Source: Meandrina meandrites (lineage: Eukaryota > Cnidaria > Anthozoa > Scleractinia > Meandrinidae). Taken from it: 64,000 nucleotides of DNA. This document shows positions 39,359 through 50,696 of this stretch, one piece after another. The notes beneath the pieces are model-generated. The model saw only the letters and a program-made list of their open reading frames with translations, made no database searches and was not told the DNA's origin. Location: NCBI GenBank assembly GCA_963693305.1, contig OY855903.1:32207598-32271597 (forward strand), given 5' to 3'. Position 1 is the first letter of the stretch. Each line of letters opens with the position of its first letter. Position numbers and translations under genes: made by a program.

Positions 39359-42300
39359 ACTGTACTGTCCTCGTGTATAACAATTTAATAGAAACCAACC
39401 TTGCGAATTTTGTTCATGCAAAACGAATAACATGAATAACACGATATTATATTTCGCATCTCGAGTCTACAAAACTAGGAAAAAACTTCTAACTAGGAGC
39501 TAACACAATGAACATCATTTCCGAAACAAACTCTAACAAGGCAGTTGAAAAAGTCTGAATAAATATTGCCGCTTTTCAGTGAGTCATCCATCACTTAGCC
39601 CCCTTTTTTATATTTACTACTCGTGTTTTGTTTGTAAACTGATATAAACTGATTCTCTTTTAAAGACACCAGGATAAGTATTTTAAACCGGTAGCTGAAT
39701 TATTCTAAAGAATTATTTATAAAACTAAAATATGCTTACATTTTAACCTTCTTTTCTTTTAGGTGAAGTAGGCCTTAAGTAAAGATTTTGTTTTAAGTAA
39801 TAGGTGACTTTTACCCACTTCTATCAGATTGGAGTGGTCGCAAATCCCTTCAAAAATCTGTCGACACTGTTAGCACAGGGAGACCACAATATTTGAGGAA
39901 ATGAATAAATGAATAAACAATAATATTATTCACGTGGTTTTCTGTATTGTTTTTCTTATATGTACAGTAGGCGTCAATAAACGCGACAGCACCGCTATCG
40001 TGTGCAGAGCTACTCAAGTGCGCGAGCGGATCTGAAATATGCTAATTTTTTACCTATAATAATCCCTATAATATTAATAAGTAGCAAGGGTGGCAACTCT
40101 TTCACGAAATAATTTGAACACGTTGTGCGAAATCGCTTTAAACTCGCTTCTTTCGCACCTTTTTGCGACCAAAATCGACCCAAACAAAGGCTAGATAATT
40201 TGCGAATACTCTTACCTGACAGTAGTAAAAAAAATGTCTGTGCTTCCTCGTGCGCTGTTGGATTAAAATTGTTTTGCTGATAGTTTCAAGTGATGTTGGA
40301 CGCGTGTTGTTACTGTCTATGTTGCGCGCGCGGCCGTTTCAAGTCTGGTCACCGCAACCCATTTCGCAGCCTCAGACCTTGGCAATAGGAGAAGCAATAC
40401 TTCTACGGAAATTGGATTCTTAATTAATTACAATTCCTGTTTTGGATTGGCTGTTCAAAACAAAGAAATCCCCACGAACGCACTCCATAATCCATGATTA
40501 CTACTAGTACGATAAGAAACAGGACGTGAGAGCACGTACAAGCTCTACTGGATATGATAATTACGATAACATGCTGATAAACTCGGTCGCATAAAATCAA
40601 ACTCGGCAAAATTCAGCCTTGCAAATTTAGCAAATGTAAGATAATGTTATTTGTTCGCTTCAGTAAAGATGTTAGAAGCGAAGTCTTTTGCACAGATGTG
40701 TAGTGTTTGAGCTTAGCGTGTCGCTTTCAGCGAACGCAGACAACATACAGAACATACACAAACAAAATAAATCAAAATTTAATTTTATAGTTATACCGAG
40801 ATAGTTATACCGAGATACTTTACAAACAGGAAAAGAGATTCCAAACGCTAAAGATTTAAAACGTCATGTACCACTATTCTCATGTTCAAAATAGCAAATG
40901 CGACTCAAACGATCCGTGACCGCATAGATGCATGTTTTCCATAAATTGTTTGATCATCGCAAATCACTGCGACGCCAAGTAAAACAAAACAATATCCTTG
41001 GCATTGAACTCTTTGCTAAATAGGCTATGAAGAGCGAGCGAAATAAATTCTGCAATGAAGACGAGTGGATATGTTTGGACCAAACAAAGCCTACCGTTAA
41101 AAGGCGTTGATATTACGGCAAACACAACACTGCGAAGTGTTGCGTCTTTCGCTGTGTTCGTTGAAACATCACTTGTAAACGGCTGATCTTTTCTCCACAA
41201 TTTAGGTATCTTTTCAGCGACCCACATAGCCAGTGACCAGAATATGCTATCTAGCCAAATCACCAGATGGCTCCTTTCCAAAACCTCGAGTTTCGTGGCG
41301 TTGTTGTCGCAAAACATTTCATAGCCGCTGCTAGTTCAATGGCTGTCATGCAAAGGCATAATACATCCACGTAGCTGTGCACAAAACTTGCTCTAAAAGC
41401 GAAAAGCCTGAAAAATAACTAGGCAAAAAGGTTTTGTGAACGATAAGGAAAGTTCGACAATAAATTTCTACACAAACTTCACAAGGATGGCTGAGATATA
41501 ACTCGATGGAAACAGAAAACGATTCTCCCGACGAACTTGAAATAGTTTACCCAACGCTTTCAAGAGAGCTTGCTCCGTCGCGCGCATGCGCCACAGATGA
41601 TACAGTCCCTTTAAACATTCACTGCTATACCATCAAGGTAGAAAACATTATACCTACACCAGAGTATTTAGGTGAACCCCAGAAAGAAAACCAAAACAGT
41701 CCTATTCGGGGACGGGTCTGAGCGGAGCTGTTAGAGGGGGTAATAGCGCAGGGAAATTAAAATAATCATGAAACTCAACATCAATTCCTTTTTCCCGTGT
41801 TAGGAATATGGTGGAAATTGCCAGAAGTATCGATAAACCCTGTACATCAAACGATGCTCAGGATTTGTGTTTTGAATGCTTTAGATGGCCTGCAAACTAG
41901 TGTCACTAGCGGCGCTTACGTTTTGTTGTTGCTGGACAGCTTCGAAAAGTTTTTCTCCATCGCGAGGTGCTATAACATCGCACACTAACTGACATACCTC
42001 TTTCACTTTGTACTTTTCTCCATATCACTGCAATCGTCCCAACTTTTTAACTGATACTCTAGTGGATCACCGCCTCTTCTGCAAGGTTCTCCATAGCCAA
42101 ATTAAAAACAACGACGGGAAAATTTTCATTTGCCGCCTCTTCAGATTCGCTTTCAGACTCACTATCTTTGTAATCCTGTTTGACACATTATCTGGGGGTC
42201 CATATCTGACTGGGCACGCGCGGAAACACGCGGTGTTATGGTGACCAATCATAAGTGGTAAAAGCAGCTGTTGCAGCCTTTTTAGAAGCCCTTTGCAAAA

Positions 42301-43777
42301 AGAAAGGATTGATAAGCACTGAAGGGTTGCAAATATTCATGGGTGCGTGTATGTTTGTTAAATGGGGAGTCTATTTTCCAGCATGTTTAACCCTCTGACG
42401 TACAGGCGAGGGGTGGATGCCAGTCCCCATAACGTTTTTCCAAATCTTGAAAAAACGATTTACTCTACAATGCTGAAACTTTCAGTAGCTGTTCATTCAT
42501 CCTTTGCAAAAATTTTGATATGTCAACCATGTGTCCATGATATTTGACGTTGCCATTACAATGTAATAAATACAAGCAGGTCTTTTTAAAAATGGTTATT
42601 TTTAAAATTTTTCTTTATTTTTTTCAGTTTTTTGAAACAGAATTGCACGATTTGTTTAACATTCCATAAGCATTCTGGATTGATTTTGCATCAGTTTTCG
42701 TTCTTTTGTGACTTTCTAAGAAAATGTTGAAATCCATGATGGCGGATCCAAGATGGCAGCACTTATGACGTCACTTGACGCCGTATGACGTCACAGCAAA
42801 TTATAATTATGTCATCTTGTAGAGTACGCGCGTGCACCAAGGGAAACTTCTCACTGTAGATTGCAGTTGTTTTAGCTCCATTTGCATCAGAAATGTTCAA
42901 AAAATGTTTATTTGATATGTGTTGTGATTTTTTTCTCTTTCTTACGTGAAGGAGAGCGAGTATAGAGGTCAGTTAAATAAAATCTCTGTCACGTTTATAT
43001 GACTGTAATGTGAACTAGGTTCACCAACCTGATCCAATCGGGACAATCACTCCATGGAGTTTCATAATCTCCTTTGCCATCCGAACAGTTATAACTTCTC
43101 TGCTTTTGATGGCTTTCTAACCACCACGGTGGGTTGGATATTGGCATGGCCTGCGCTGTTTCCAGTATTTCCCAAGTGAATGACGATGCTTAGGACATAT
43201 AAAAATTTTACCTGTCTTTGATGGAGGCAATTCAAAAACACCGGCTCTGGCCAAAATAAGTTCGTGCTCCGTCATTTTTTCCCGCGACAAATGGCACGAA
43301 GTTAAGTGGTTAACTACGGGATCATTACAATCTCCAAGGCGAACGAGCTCGGTTATTCCCCTTGAATTTCCGCAACTACCTTTATACTGCCAGAAAGCAC
43401 AACTCCTCCATTATGTTGGAAAATGTGAACACTTCATGAGAACAACAAAAGTATGATTGACAAGTGCTGGATGGCGGCGAGGTTTTATAGGCCTCTTTTT
43501 GTTTCTGCTTTTTTCATTTCTAATACTTACCTTTATCATTTACATAATTTTTTTACAACTTAACAGAAATTATATATCATTTTAATAAAGTGAGTTTTTT
43601 GTATTTTAAAAGTGAGCGAAAATTTTACATTTGGAAACATCAAAAGGAAGATGTACTGGAAGTGGTCGAAAACAAAAAAATCAAAACAACCTACGTAAAT
43701 AATGCATGCTTGGCTTCAATTAAACTCACCAGAATGGTGCACACGAAGACAGCACATCATCAGGCTCCTGACATCAA
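39359..43777. other. 4.4-kb segment inside the split left terminal repeat
   Basis: This segment has no counterpart on the right side, where the outer and inner repeat parts are contiguous. It is AT-rich with CpG-containing patches near 40325 and 41575. At 42740-42793 two TGACGTCA sites sit beside ATGGCGG and AAGATGGC. Minus-strand stretches near 42160-42050 encode an acidic Ser/Glu string and 41317-40964 gives a 117-residue frame, but neither is recognisable. It is either an insertion into the repeat or host DNA brought in by rearrangement. Confidence 0.5.
42742..42793. promoter_or_regulatory. Possible host-type promoter motif cluster
   Basis: Two perfect TGACGTCA (CRE-type) octamers at 42766-42773 and 42786-42793, and ATGGCGG and AAGATGGC (YY1-like) just upstream. 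Such clusters are typical of animal CpG promoters. No transcript start can be proven from sequence. Confidence 0.35.
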
Positions 43778-43910
43778 GTAGCAACATTATGCCAGTACTA
43801 GCGCATTTCTTTGAATCACCCTAAATTATGTAAAAGAAAAATGAGTTAAACAAATTACTTCCATAAAATTAATATAATCAATGGAGAAACAGACCGTAAA
43901 ACAGCTGAAG
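43778..43910. repeat. Left inner part of the terminal inverted repeat
   Basis: AGTAGCAACATTATGCC (43778-43794) onward matches the complement of the sequence ending at 59057, with few differences, and runs through the polymerase ATG at 43881 into its first codons. The repeat therefore contains the promoter and N-terminus of the polymerase gene on one side and of the 60-residue minus-strand gene on the other. Confidence 0.85.
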
Positions 43911-45995
43911 GCCCTTGCCAAAGAGCGAAGCATCAAAGGTTATTACAAAATGCGTAAAGCCGAGTTAATCGAGGCGTTGAGTACCGATGAGAGTGAAATT
44001 TATGAAACAGCGAATGATCAATCTATACCGGAGGTTAATATACCGATTCCCGCACCATCAAGAGTAACGCAGATAAAGAATCTTGCCTCTAATGTGGCAG
44101 CACCCGTAAAGAGTGTAATAAACAGGTTTACAGGGTGGTTATTAAATTATATCCCTGAACCTATCAAAAATGCAGTGAATGAAAGAGTTGAAAACCTGAA
44201 GGAGAGAGTGAACAGTATATTCGGGAGACAGGAAGAAGTAGGTCAACCTATAGAGGATGTAAATTCACCCGAAGAGAGTAACCTCACACCCAAAGAGCAC
44301 AAGACGGCTATAAAGGGTTATTTTAAAACATTCAGAGTGGATGGTATAGACGGTATGGATGAGAAGACGTTTATGAACAGCGTAAAACCGAGGGTTTTGA
44401 ATCTCATCGAGAGTAAGGGATCTATCAAAGTCAAGTTTATTCTCACTGTAAAGTTTACCAAAGAGAATCCCGCCACCGGTAACATCGACATTAACATATG
44501 GTTCTTTCCATCGAATGTAGAGATTGTAACGGAGGCAACCGATCTCTCTAACTTTTATGATCAGATGACTGATAAAATCTTTGAATCGATACAGAATTTT
44601 CAAAACAGAGGTTCCGGTTGGCAATTCGACCGAGTCGAACACCTTGACATCAACATTAACCCTTACAATCCTCTCTCTGCTTCCTCTTACATTAAGTTAC
44701 CGAAAAAGTTAGCAGAGAAGAAAGCGATAATCAACGTCAAGAATAAAAACGATCATGAGTGTTTTAAGTGGGCAGTAACCTCAGCAGTGTTTCCTGCAGA
44801 GAGAGATGGTGAGAGACTAAGCAAACAGATGAGAAAAGATTCAGAAAAGTTTGACTGGACAGGTATCGAGTTTCCTGTCTCACTTAAACAGATTGATAAG
44901 TTTGAGAATAATAACCCTTACGCAATCAACGTCTTAGGTTATGAAGGTGTTGTTTACCCTCTGAGAATAAGCAAAAAGAAAGAGCATTGTGAACAGGTGA
45001 TAAACCTTCTCCTAATCGCTAACGATGAGACCAATCACTTCTGTTGGATAAAGAACATGTCGAGACTTATATCCTCAGGGGTTAATAATCACCAACATAA
45101 ACTGCATTTCTGCTATCGATGCCTAAACTCGTTTTACTCAGAGAAATCACTGGAGAAGCATACCGAGTACTGTCAGAATAACGAGGCAGTAAAGATAGAG
45201 ATGCCAATGTTTAAAGATGACGAAGGAAAATTCCTTGGACCAAAATACATTTATTTTAAGCATCATTATAAAAAGCAGAGAGTTCCCTTTGTTGTATACG
45301 CAGATTTCGAATGTTTTACAGAGAAGATTGACACATGTCAACCCAAAGATACCAAAAGCTTCACCAACCGATATCAAAAGCATAAACCCTCAGGTTTCAG
45401 TTATCTTATCAAATGTTTTGATGACGACCTTTTCGCACCCCACCTTGTTCACTACACAGCCGAATCTCCAAACGATAATGTCCCTAGGTTATTCATTGAG
45501 TCTTTGGAGTCAGATATCAAAGAGATATACAACAGGTTCAAAATCCCGAAGAAGATGGTGATGACAAAAGAAGATAAGATCAACTATAAAAAGGCAACCA
45601 TCTGCCACATCTGTGAGAATGGAATATCTAAAGAGGGAGATGATCCAAGATTTAAAAAGGTCCGTGACCACTGTCACCTCACCGGTAAGTTTAGAGGAGC
45701 AGCACATGACAAATGCAACCTTGAGTACAGACTACCAAAGTTCTATCCTGTCATCTTTCAAAATCTCTCAGGTTACGACAGTCATCTCTTTATCAAAAAC
45801 CTCGGTAAATCAGAGGGAAATATTGACTGCATACCTAATAATGAAGAGAAGTACATCTCATTCACCAAAGAGATAATTGTAGATAAATTTATTAATAAAA
45901 AAGGAGAAGAGAAAGAGGTCGTGCGTGACATAAGATTTATCGACTCTCAAATTCATGGCGGCCAGCCTCGACAGTTTGGTAAAGAATCTTCCTAA
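43881..45995 (+). pseudogene. PolB: Protein-primed family B DNA polymerase, N-terminal part
   Basis: This would replicate the element's linear DNA by protein priming. Residues 1-34 form a SAP-like helix-turn-helix module (VKQLKALAKER to MRKAELIEAL). A Polinton-specific N-terminal region follows. A C2H2-type zinc finger (CYRCLNSF to HTEYC) lies at about residues 411-432. The exonuclease I motif YADFE is at about 472-476. A Cys/His block (DHCHLTGKFRGAAHDKCNL) is at about 595-613, and the exonuclease II motif NLSGYDSHLF is at about 629. The frame then runs off at 45995 because of a frameshift near 45950. The homologous reading continues in the frame of the next entry. The ATG at 43881 is chosen because the same N-terminus follows an ATG in two other genes of the element. 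Confidence 0.93.
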
Positions 45996-47745
45996 AGAGT
46001 CTTTTAAAAATCTTACAGAATTTTATCAAGGTGATGAGTTAAACCTTCTTTTAAGAAAGGGTGTCTTTCCCTACGATTGGTTTGATAACTTTAAAAAACT
46101 CTCTACCGATCACCTTCCACCGAAAGAGTCATTCAACTCAATACTTAATGACAGCGACATCTCAGAAGAGGATTATCTGCACGCACAGAATGTCTGGAAA
46201 ATATTCGACATGAAGACTATGAGAGATTACCATGACCTCTATCTCAAGAGTGATGTTCTTCTTCTCTCTGACGTCTTTGAAAACTTCAGGGATGTCTGTC
46301 AAGATAATTACCGTCTCGACCCGATATTCTATTACACAGCGCCCGGACTTGCTTGGGATGCGTGTTTAAAGATCACCAAGGTCAGACTGGAGTTATTAAC
46401 AGACTATGAGATTTTAATGATGGTAGAGAAAGGAATCCGAGGGGGAGTCTCTATGATATCTACGAGATACGGAAAGGCAAACAATCCTTACATGAAAGAT
46501 TACGATCCTGACAAACCGACAAAGTACATCTCTTATCTCGACGCAAACAATCTCTACGGTTGGGCGATGAGTAAACCTCTGCCGACTGACTGTTTTAGAT
46601 TTATGAATAAAGAGGAGTTGAAGGATTGGAAGAATCAGCCCTGCATACTTGAGGTAGACTTGGAGTATCCTGAACATCTTCACGACCTGCATAACGACTA
46701 TCCGTTAGCACCGGAGAGAGTCACCGTGAATAAGGTGGAGAAACTGATCCCCAATCTTAACGACAAGAAAAAGTACGTTATTCATCACGAAACTCTTAAA
46801 CTCTATCTCTCTCTCGGTCTTAAACTCACCAAGATTCACAGAGGGATCACATTCACAGAGTGTGCATGGCTAAAGCCGTACATCGATCTTAACACCGATC
46901 TAAGGGCGAAGGCAAGCAACGATTTTGAGAAAGACTTTTTCAAGTTGATGAATAACTCCGTATTCGGAAAGACTATGGAGAACATCAGAAACAGAGTCGA
47001 CATAAGATTGGTCACTCGGGAGAGTCAGGCGAAGAGGTTAACATGTAAACCTAACTATCAACATCACACAATCTTCTCCAAGAATCTTGCGGCCGTTCAT
47101 ATGAAGAAGGTAAAGTTATACTTTAATAAACCCGTCTACCTCGGCATGTCAATCCTCGATTTGAGTAAGACCTTGATGTACGATTTTCATTATAATTACA
47201 TCAAACCCAAGTACGATGACAGGGCTAAATTACTCTTTACAGACACGGATAGCCTCGCCTATGAGATACAGACGGAAGATTTTTACAGAGATATCTCCTC
47301 CGATGTTAAATCAAAGTTTGACACGAGTAATTACCCGAAGAATCACCCAAGCGGTATTCTCACAGGAGTTAACAAAAAGGTTATAGGCATGTTCAAAGAC
47401 GAGGCAGCAGGAAAGCAGATCGCTGAGTTTGTCGGTCTGAGAGCCAAACTCTACTCATACAGAGTAGAGGAGTCTTACGAGGAGAAGAAGTGTAAGGGAG
47501 TGAAGAAGGCGGTGATAAAGAAGACAATAAGTTTCAACGATTATAAGAACTGTCTGTTCAATAATAAACCCGCTATGAGAAAGATGAATGTTATCAGAAG
47601 TCATCTACACACCATGTACACCGAGACTGTCAACAAGATTGCTCTCTCTCCGTTCGATGATAAGAGATTAATACGTGAGGATAACATACACACCTTCGCT
47701 TACGGTTATAAAGGAGGCAACTCTGTTTCTTCTGGCACGACCTGA
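45955..47745 (+). pseudogene. PolB: Family B DNA polymerase, C-terminal part
   Basis: Continuation of the polymerase after the frameshift, carrying the rest of the exonuclease and the palm. The exonuclease III motif YLKSDVLLLSDVFE is at about residues 96-109. Polymerase motif A (YLDANNLYGWAM) is at about 193, motif B (KLMNNSVFGKT) at about 329, and motif C (FTDTDSLAYE), with both metal-binding Asp residues, at about 428. All catalytic residues I can check are kept, so the only visible lesion is the frame break. The ATG at 45955 is internal to the original protein and is unlikely to be a real start. The 3' end overlaps the convergent integrase by 40 bp (47706-47745). Confidence 0.93.
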
Positions 47746-48683
47746 AGCTCCTCTCTCACAAACGATCTCTTTGGTCCGTCGAGAAGATAATATAACACAG
47801 GCTGTTCTGCAGAGATCACCACACGAGTTATATTATAAATCTCAAGACTCCAGATTGGATCGGTTGCTCTTATCTCTCCTCCCTCATCCTCACCGGGAGA
47901 GAGAAGATACCTTACCTGAACACCGGGAGGCAATCTCTTCTCTTTTAATCCGACAGGTCTTCTGTAATTCACCTGTTTTATATCTACCTCTTTTAAACCG
48001 GGTTCTTTGCCTGTGATTCTTATTACCTCAGAATTTAACGCTTTCATAACGGCGGGCAACCTCTTCACCCAGACTCGTGATCTCTCATCACTAATCAGCT
48101 CCTGCGCGTACTGATGACTAAATAATCTCTCTCCCAAAGTTCTGTTAGCTCTCTCAACAAATGCCTGAGCTCGGTGATTACCCGCTTCGCTTCTCTGTAT
48201 CTTCACGTTATGTCTCTCCATCAACTTTGTCACATAACCCATAAACTCTTTACCGGGATTGACCATTATTCTCTTTGGCCAATTAAGAGAAGGTCTCTTA
48301 ATCTTTCTTTTATAAATACTCTCAAAGGCCTTTGCAACCTCTTGACTCTCTTTTGATGTTAACGCCTCAGCATCTTTATATCTCGAGGCAACGTCGATCA
48401 CCACCAAAGCGTAACGATAGGTCTTTCTTCCCACCCTATCGTGAGGAAGAAACAGAAGATCAGCCTGGTGAATCTCATTAACCCTACTCACACTCCAATG
48501 AGGCCTCGGTACATACTTCGGTGGAGGAAGATAGATCTGCCAAATTGCCTGTCTCTCTAACCAATCTCTCACCTCAACCTCACTGACCTTTGCCGCACTC
48601 GCCAACTTTGATACCGCAGAGTACCCTTTCCAATAACCCTCAGGGCTATAGTAAATCTTTTTTAAAATTCTCTCGTTACTCAT
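47706..48683 (-). CDS. INT: Retroviral-type (rve) integrase, second catalytic Asp changed
   Basis: 325 residues, full length for a Polinton integrase, which inserts the element DNA into the host chromosome. An N-terminal helical region is followed by the RNase-H-like core: first Asp in HQADLLFLP (D75), then VNPGKEFMGY, where family members normally have Asp at the position of N142, and Glu in NHRAQAFVERANRT (E177). The C-terminus (IWSLEIYNITRVV to YYLLDGPKRSFVREELQVVP) is the chromodomain/SH3-like tail of this family. The frame is uninterrupted, but the Asp to Asn change in the DDE triad should abolish catalysis. The ATG lies 26 bp from the divergent capsid ATG. It ends inside the polymerase 3' end. 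Confidence 0.93.
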   Translation of the reverse strand: MSNERILKKIYYSPEGYWKGYSAVSKLASAAKVSEVEVRDWLERQAIWQIYLPPPKYVPRPHWSVSRVNEIHQADLLFLPHDRVGRKTYRYALVVIDVASRYKDAEALTSKESQEVAKAFESIYKRKIKRPSLNWPKRIMVNPGKEFMGYVTKLMERHNVKIQRSEAGNHRAQAFVERANRTLGERLFSHQYAQELISDERSRVWVKRLPAVMKALNSEVIRITGKEPGLKEVDIKQVNYRRPVGLKEKRLPPGVQVRYLLSPGEDEGGEIRATDPIWSLEIYNITRVVISAEQPVLYYLLDGPKRSFVREELQVVPEETELPPL

Positions 48684-48712
48684 TTAAAAATAACCTCTCT
48701 TCTTTTAAAATG
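48681..48712. promoter_or_regulatory. Bidirectional integrase/capsid promoter region
   Basis: Only 26 bp separate the integrase ATG (48683-48681, minus) and the capsid ATG (48710, plus). TTTAAAA at 48683-48689 lies 20 bases before the capsid ATG and touches the integrase start. The self-complementary TTTTAAAA at 48703-48710 lies 19 bases before the integrase ATG and touches the capsid start. Both fit the box and spacing seen before most other genes of the element. Confidence 0.55.
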
Positions 48713-49919
48713 TCGCAGGCTATATCAGAGATTATCAATCCTAACCGAGTATCGAGAGAACCGTTCGGCTTAAAGGCGGAGTCATCTCTGAACAGGATCA
48801 CATTTAATCCCTCATCAGCAAATCCCGGAGAGACCATCACTATAAACATTCCCAAACTTTCAGACAATGTGGTCATCGTAAGTCGGTGGTCATGCAAACA
48901 ACACCCTCGTGAATAACGTCGGTCGAAACCTCGTCTGTCAACTCAAGGTCTCTTTCGGTAGTGAGACACTTCAGACCACAGAGAGATATGATCTCTTTCA
49001 GACCTATCATGACCTCTTTATCGATGATCGAGAGGACAGATTAAAACAGGGAATCTCTTCAGAGAATATGAGAAAACTTCGAACGAACGCGGGTGATAAG
49101 AGCACAACTGACGCAAAAGAAGTCACCCTCGCCGCGATTCACAACGAAAAGTACGCAATCCCTCTCGACCATACCGTTCTCAGTGATCACGGAGCTTTTT
49201 ATCCGAAGGCTCTTCCTCATCCTCTGTTGTTTGAGATCACTCTTCCGAAGGTTGATCAGATCGTAAATCATGATAAAGAGGAGGAGAAAAAGACACCCCC
49301 TACCTATAAATTGACAAACATTGAGTTGGAGTATCGCTGCATTAATAGTGAAGACCTGTCTCGTGAGGCCGCCTCTTCCTATCAGATCGGTAAAGGATTT
49401 TTCTACGAAAACGTAATCCATCACAAAAGTTTTCCCATCTCAAAACCGAACGACAGCATAATTAACGAGCACGTCAATATTCCGAGAAGGTCGATGACAG
49501 GAATTCTCTGTCTGTTTGAAGAGGATTATGACACAGGTAAACGAGACTCGGAGAAGTTTGTCAACCCTGACATTAAATCAATCAACATCAACATAGACGG
49601 CATGCCCAACCAACTCTTCTCAAAGGGAATGGTACCGACCGACTTTTGGGAGGCTATCAAGAGACGAATGGGTTCAAAGGGCACATTGAAGGAGGAAGAT
49701 TTTTATATAGACAAGTTCGGTCTTTGGATAGATTTGAGAACCTTTCCTGATAACGGTATTCACGGAGGAGGCCTTCACGTAAACAACACGTGAGACGGTG
49801 TCAAGTTAGAGATCAAACGAAAGACAGGAGGAACGGGAAACATCACCTGCCACATGTTTGTGGTCGCTGACGCGTTGATGGAGATTATGAACACAGAGTT
49901 AAAATCGATCATGTACTGA
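48710..49919 (+). pseudogene. MCP: Major capsid protein (double jelly-roll type), broken
   Basis: Would form the trimeric capsomers of an icosahedral particle. The N-terminal piece (48710 to about 48880) includes RITFNPSSANPGETITINI. A deletion or frameshift near 48870-48885 moves the reading frame, after which HANNTLVNNVGRNLVCQLKV, a strongly capsid-like block, runs on from about 48880. A premature TGA at 49791-49793 interrupts the same frame, which then continues with DGVKLEIKRKTGGTGNITCH to the natural stop at 49917-49919. Assignment rests on this block pattern and on position between integrase and ATPase, as in Polintons. Two separate lesions make it a pseudogene. The original start at 48710 is preceded by the promoter box. 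Confidence 0.82.
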
Positions 49920-49932
49920 ACGAAGTTCAGTA
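49914..49932 (+). terminator. Hairpin over the capsid stop codon
   Basis: TACTGAAC (49914-49921), loop GAA, GTTCAGTA (49925-49932): a perfect 8-bp stem that includes the TGA. Candidate 3'-end processing signal by analogy with hairpin-dependent mRNA ends of some large DNA viruses (inference). Confidence 0.45.
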
Positions 49933-49952
49933 CCATAAACTTTGTTTATTGT

Positions 49953-49960
49953 ATTAAAAA
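49953..49960 (+). promoter_or_regulatory. TTTAAAG-like box of the ATPase gene
   Basis: ATTAAAAA ending about 20 bases before the ATPase ATG at 49981, matching the position of the box in the other genes, though a weaker sequence match. Confidence 0.35.
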
Positions 49961-49980
49961 TCCCCTCGCTTAATAAATAA

Positions 49981-50601
49981 ATGAATGAGTTACGAGATAA
50001 GATTCCCTTTCACATGATCATAACCGGACCGACAAACTGCGGAAAGACAGAGTACCTGATTGAGCAGCTCCGAGGACCCTTCCGAAAGGTATTTGAGTAC
50101 ATTGTTCTGATCTGTCCGACCTATGCGAAGAACAGGACCTACCGCGGATTCGCCCGAGGTGATAAACGCTTCTTTGTCCTCTCACCTGATTCAAGTAACA
50201 GTGAAGAGATTAACGACCTATTAAAAGACGTGTCAGATCTCTTCTCGGGAACAAACACCCTGATCATTCTCGATGACTGCGCAGTCTCAAAAGAACTGAA
50301 GACTCGCTCTAATAAATTTATCGACCTTGCTTTCTCCGGGAGACATGACGGATTGAGTGTATGGGTGTTGACGCAGCAGTTGACCTCGATAGCGAAACCC
50401 TTCCGAGAGAACGTCGCTTGCGTGGTCGCTTTTCACAATCCCTCTCAGGTCGGCATGAAGACCCTGTTCGATGATTACGGAGGAGATCTTGACACAGAGA
50501 CAAAGAGAATATTCAACAGAATGTTAAAGGAGGAGAGATACGCACGACTCTGCCTCTGCCTCAGATATCCTTTTGAGTGTTATCTTGAGATACCTTCATA
50601 G
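49981..50601 (+). CDS. ATPase: FtsK/HerA-type genome packaging ATPase
   Basis: 206 residues, about the usual size for Polinton and adintovirus packaging ATPases, which pump DNA into preformed capsids. Walker A is GPTNCGKT (residues 16-23), Walker B is LIILDD (94-99), followed by GRHDGLSVWVLTQQ (about 120-133) with the sensor-like Gln of the A32 group. The frame is intact with no lesion, unlike the polymerase and capsid genes on either side. It follows the capsid gene by about 60 bp, and a hairpin plus an A/T box lie in this gap. The ATG at 49981 is the first one and has box spacing of about 20 bases. Assignment is firm; the precise family name is by motif only. Confidence 0.92.
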   Translation: MNELRDKIPFHMIITGPTNCGKTEYLIEQLRGPFRKVFEYIVLICPTYAKNRTYRGFARGDKRFFVLSPDSSNSEEINDLLKDVSDLFSGTNTLIILDDCAVSKELKTRSNKFIDLAFSGRHDGLSVWVLTQQLTSIAKPFRENVACVVAFHNPSQVGMKTLFDDYGGDLDTETKRIFNRMLKEERYARLCLCLRYPFECYLEIPS

Positions 50602-50665
50602 AGTTTGTAAAAACCTTTTTAAAGAAGTGTGAAAACTAACGTTAACAGCCTTGTGAGATTAACAA

Positions 50666-50672
50666 TTTAAAG
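50666..50672 (+). promoter_or_regulatory. TTTAAAG box before the gene at 50697
   Basis: TTTAAAGGTTTCACCAAT starts at 50666, 24 bases before the ATG. The GGTTTCACCAAT extension recurs in the tandem repeats before the gene at 54193. Confidence 0.5.
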
Positions 50673-50696
50673 GTTTCACCAATCATATTAACAAAG

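Noticed and set aside
40964..41317. 117-residue minus-strand frame with hydrophobic stretches
   Set aside because: Length alone is possible by chance in 64 kb; no recognisable motif or supporting splice signals were found.
41506..41721. 71-residue plus-strand frame beginning METENDSPDELEIV
   Set aside because: Looks protein-like and acidic at the start, but no homology is recognised and no supporting gene structure is visible.
42050..42165. Minus-strand acidic stretch with a SESESEE run after an AG acceptor-like site
   Set aside because: Suggestive of a last exon, but there is no partner exon in a compatible frame that I can defend.
43778..43784. Classical Polinton 6-bp target duplication around the inner repeat ends
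   Set aside because: The flanks ACATCA (left) and CATCAT (right) only resemble each other when shifted by one base, and the terminal repeat continues outward on the right.
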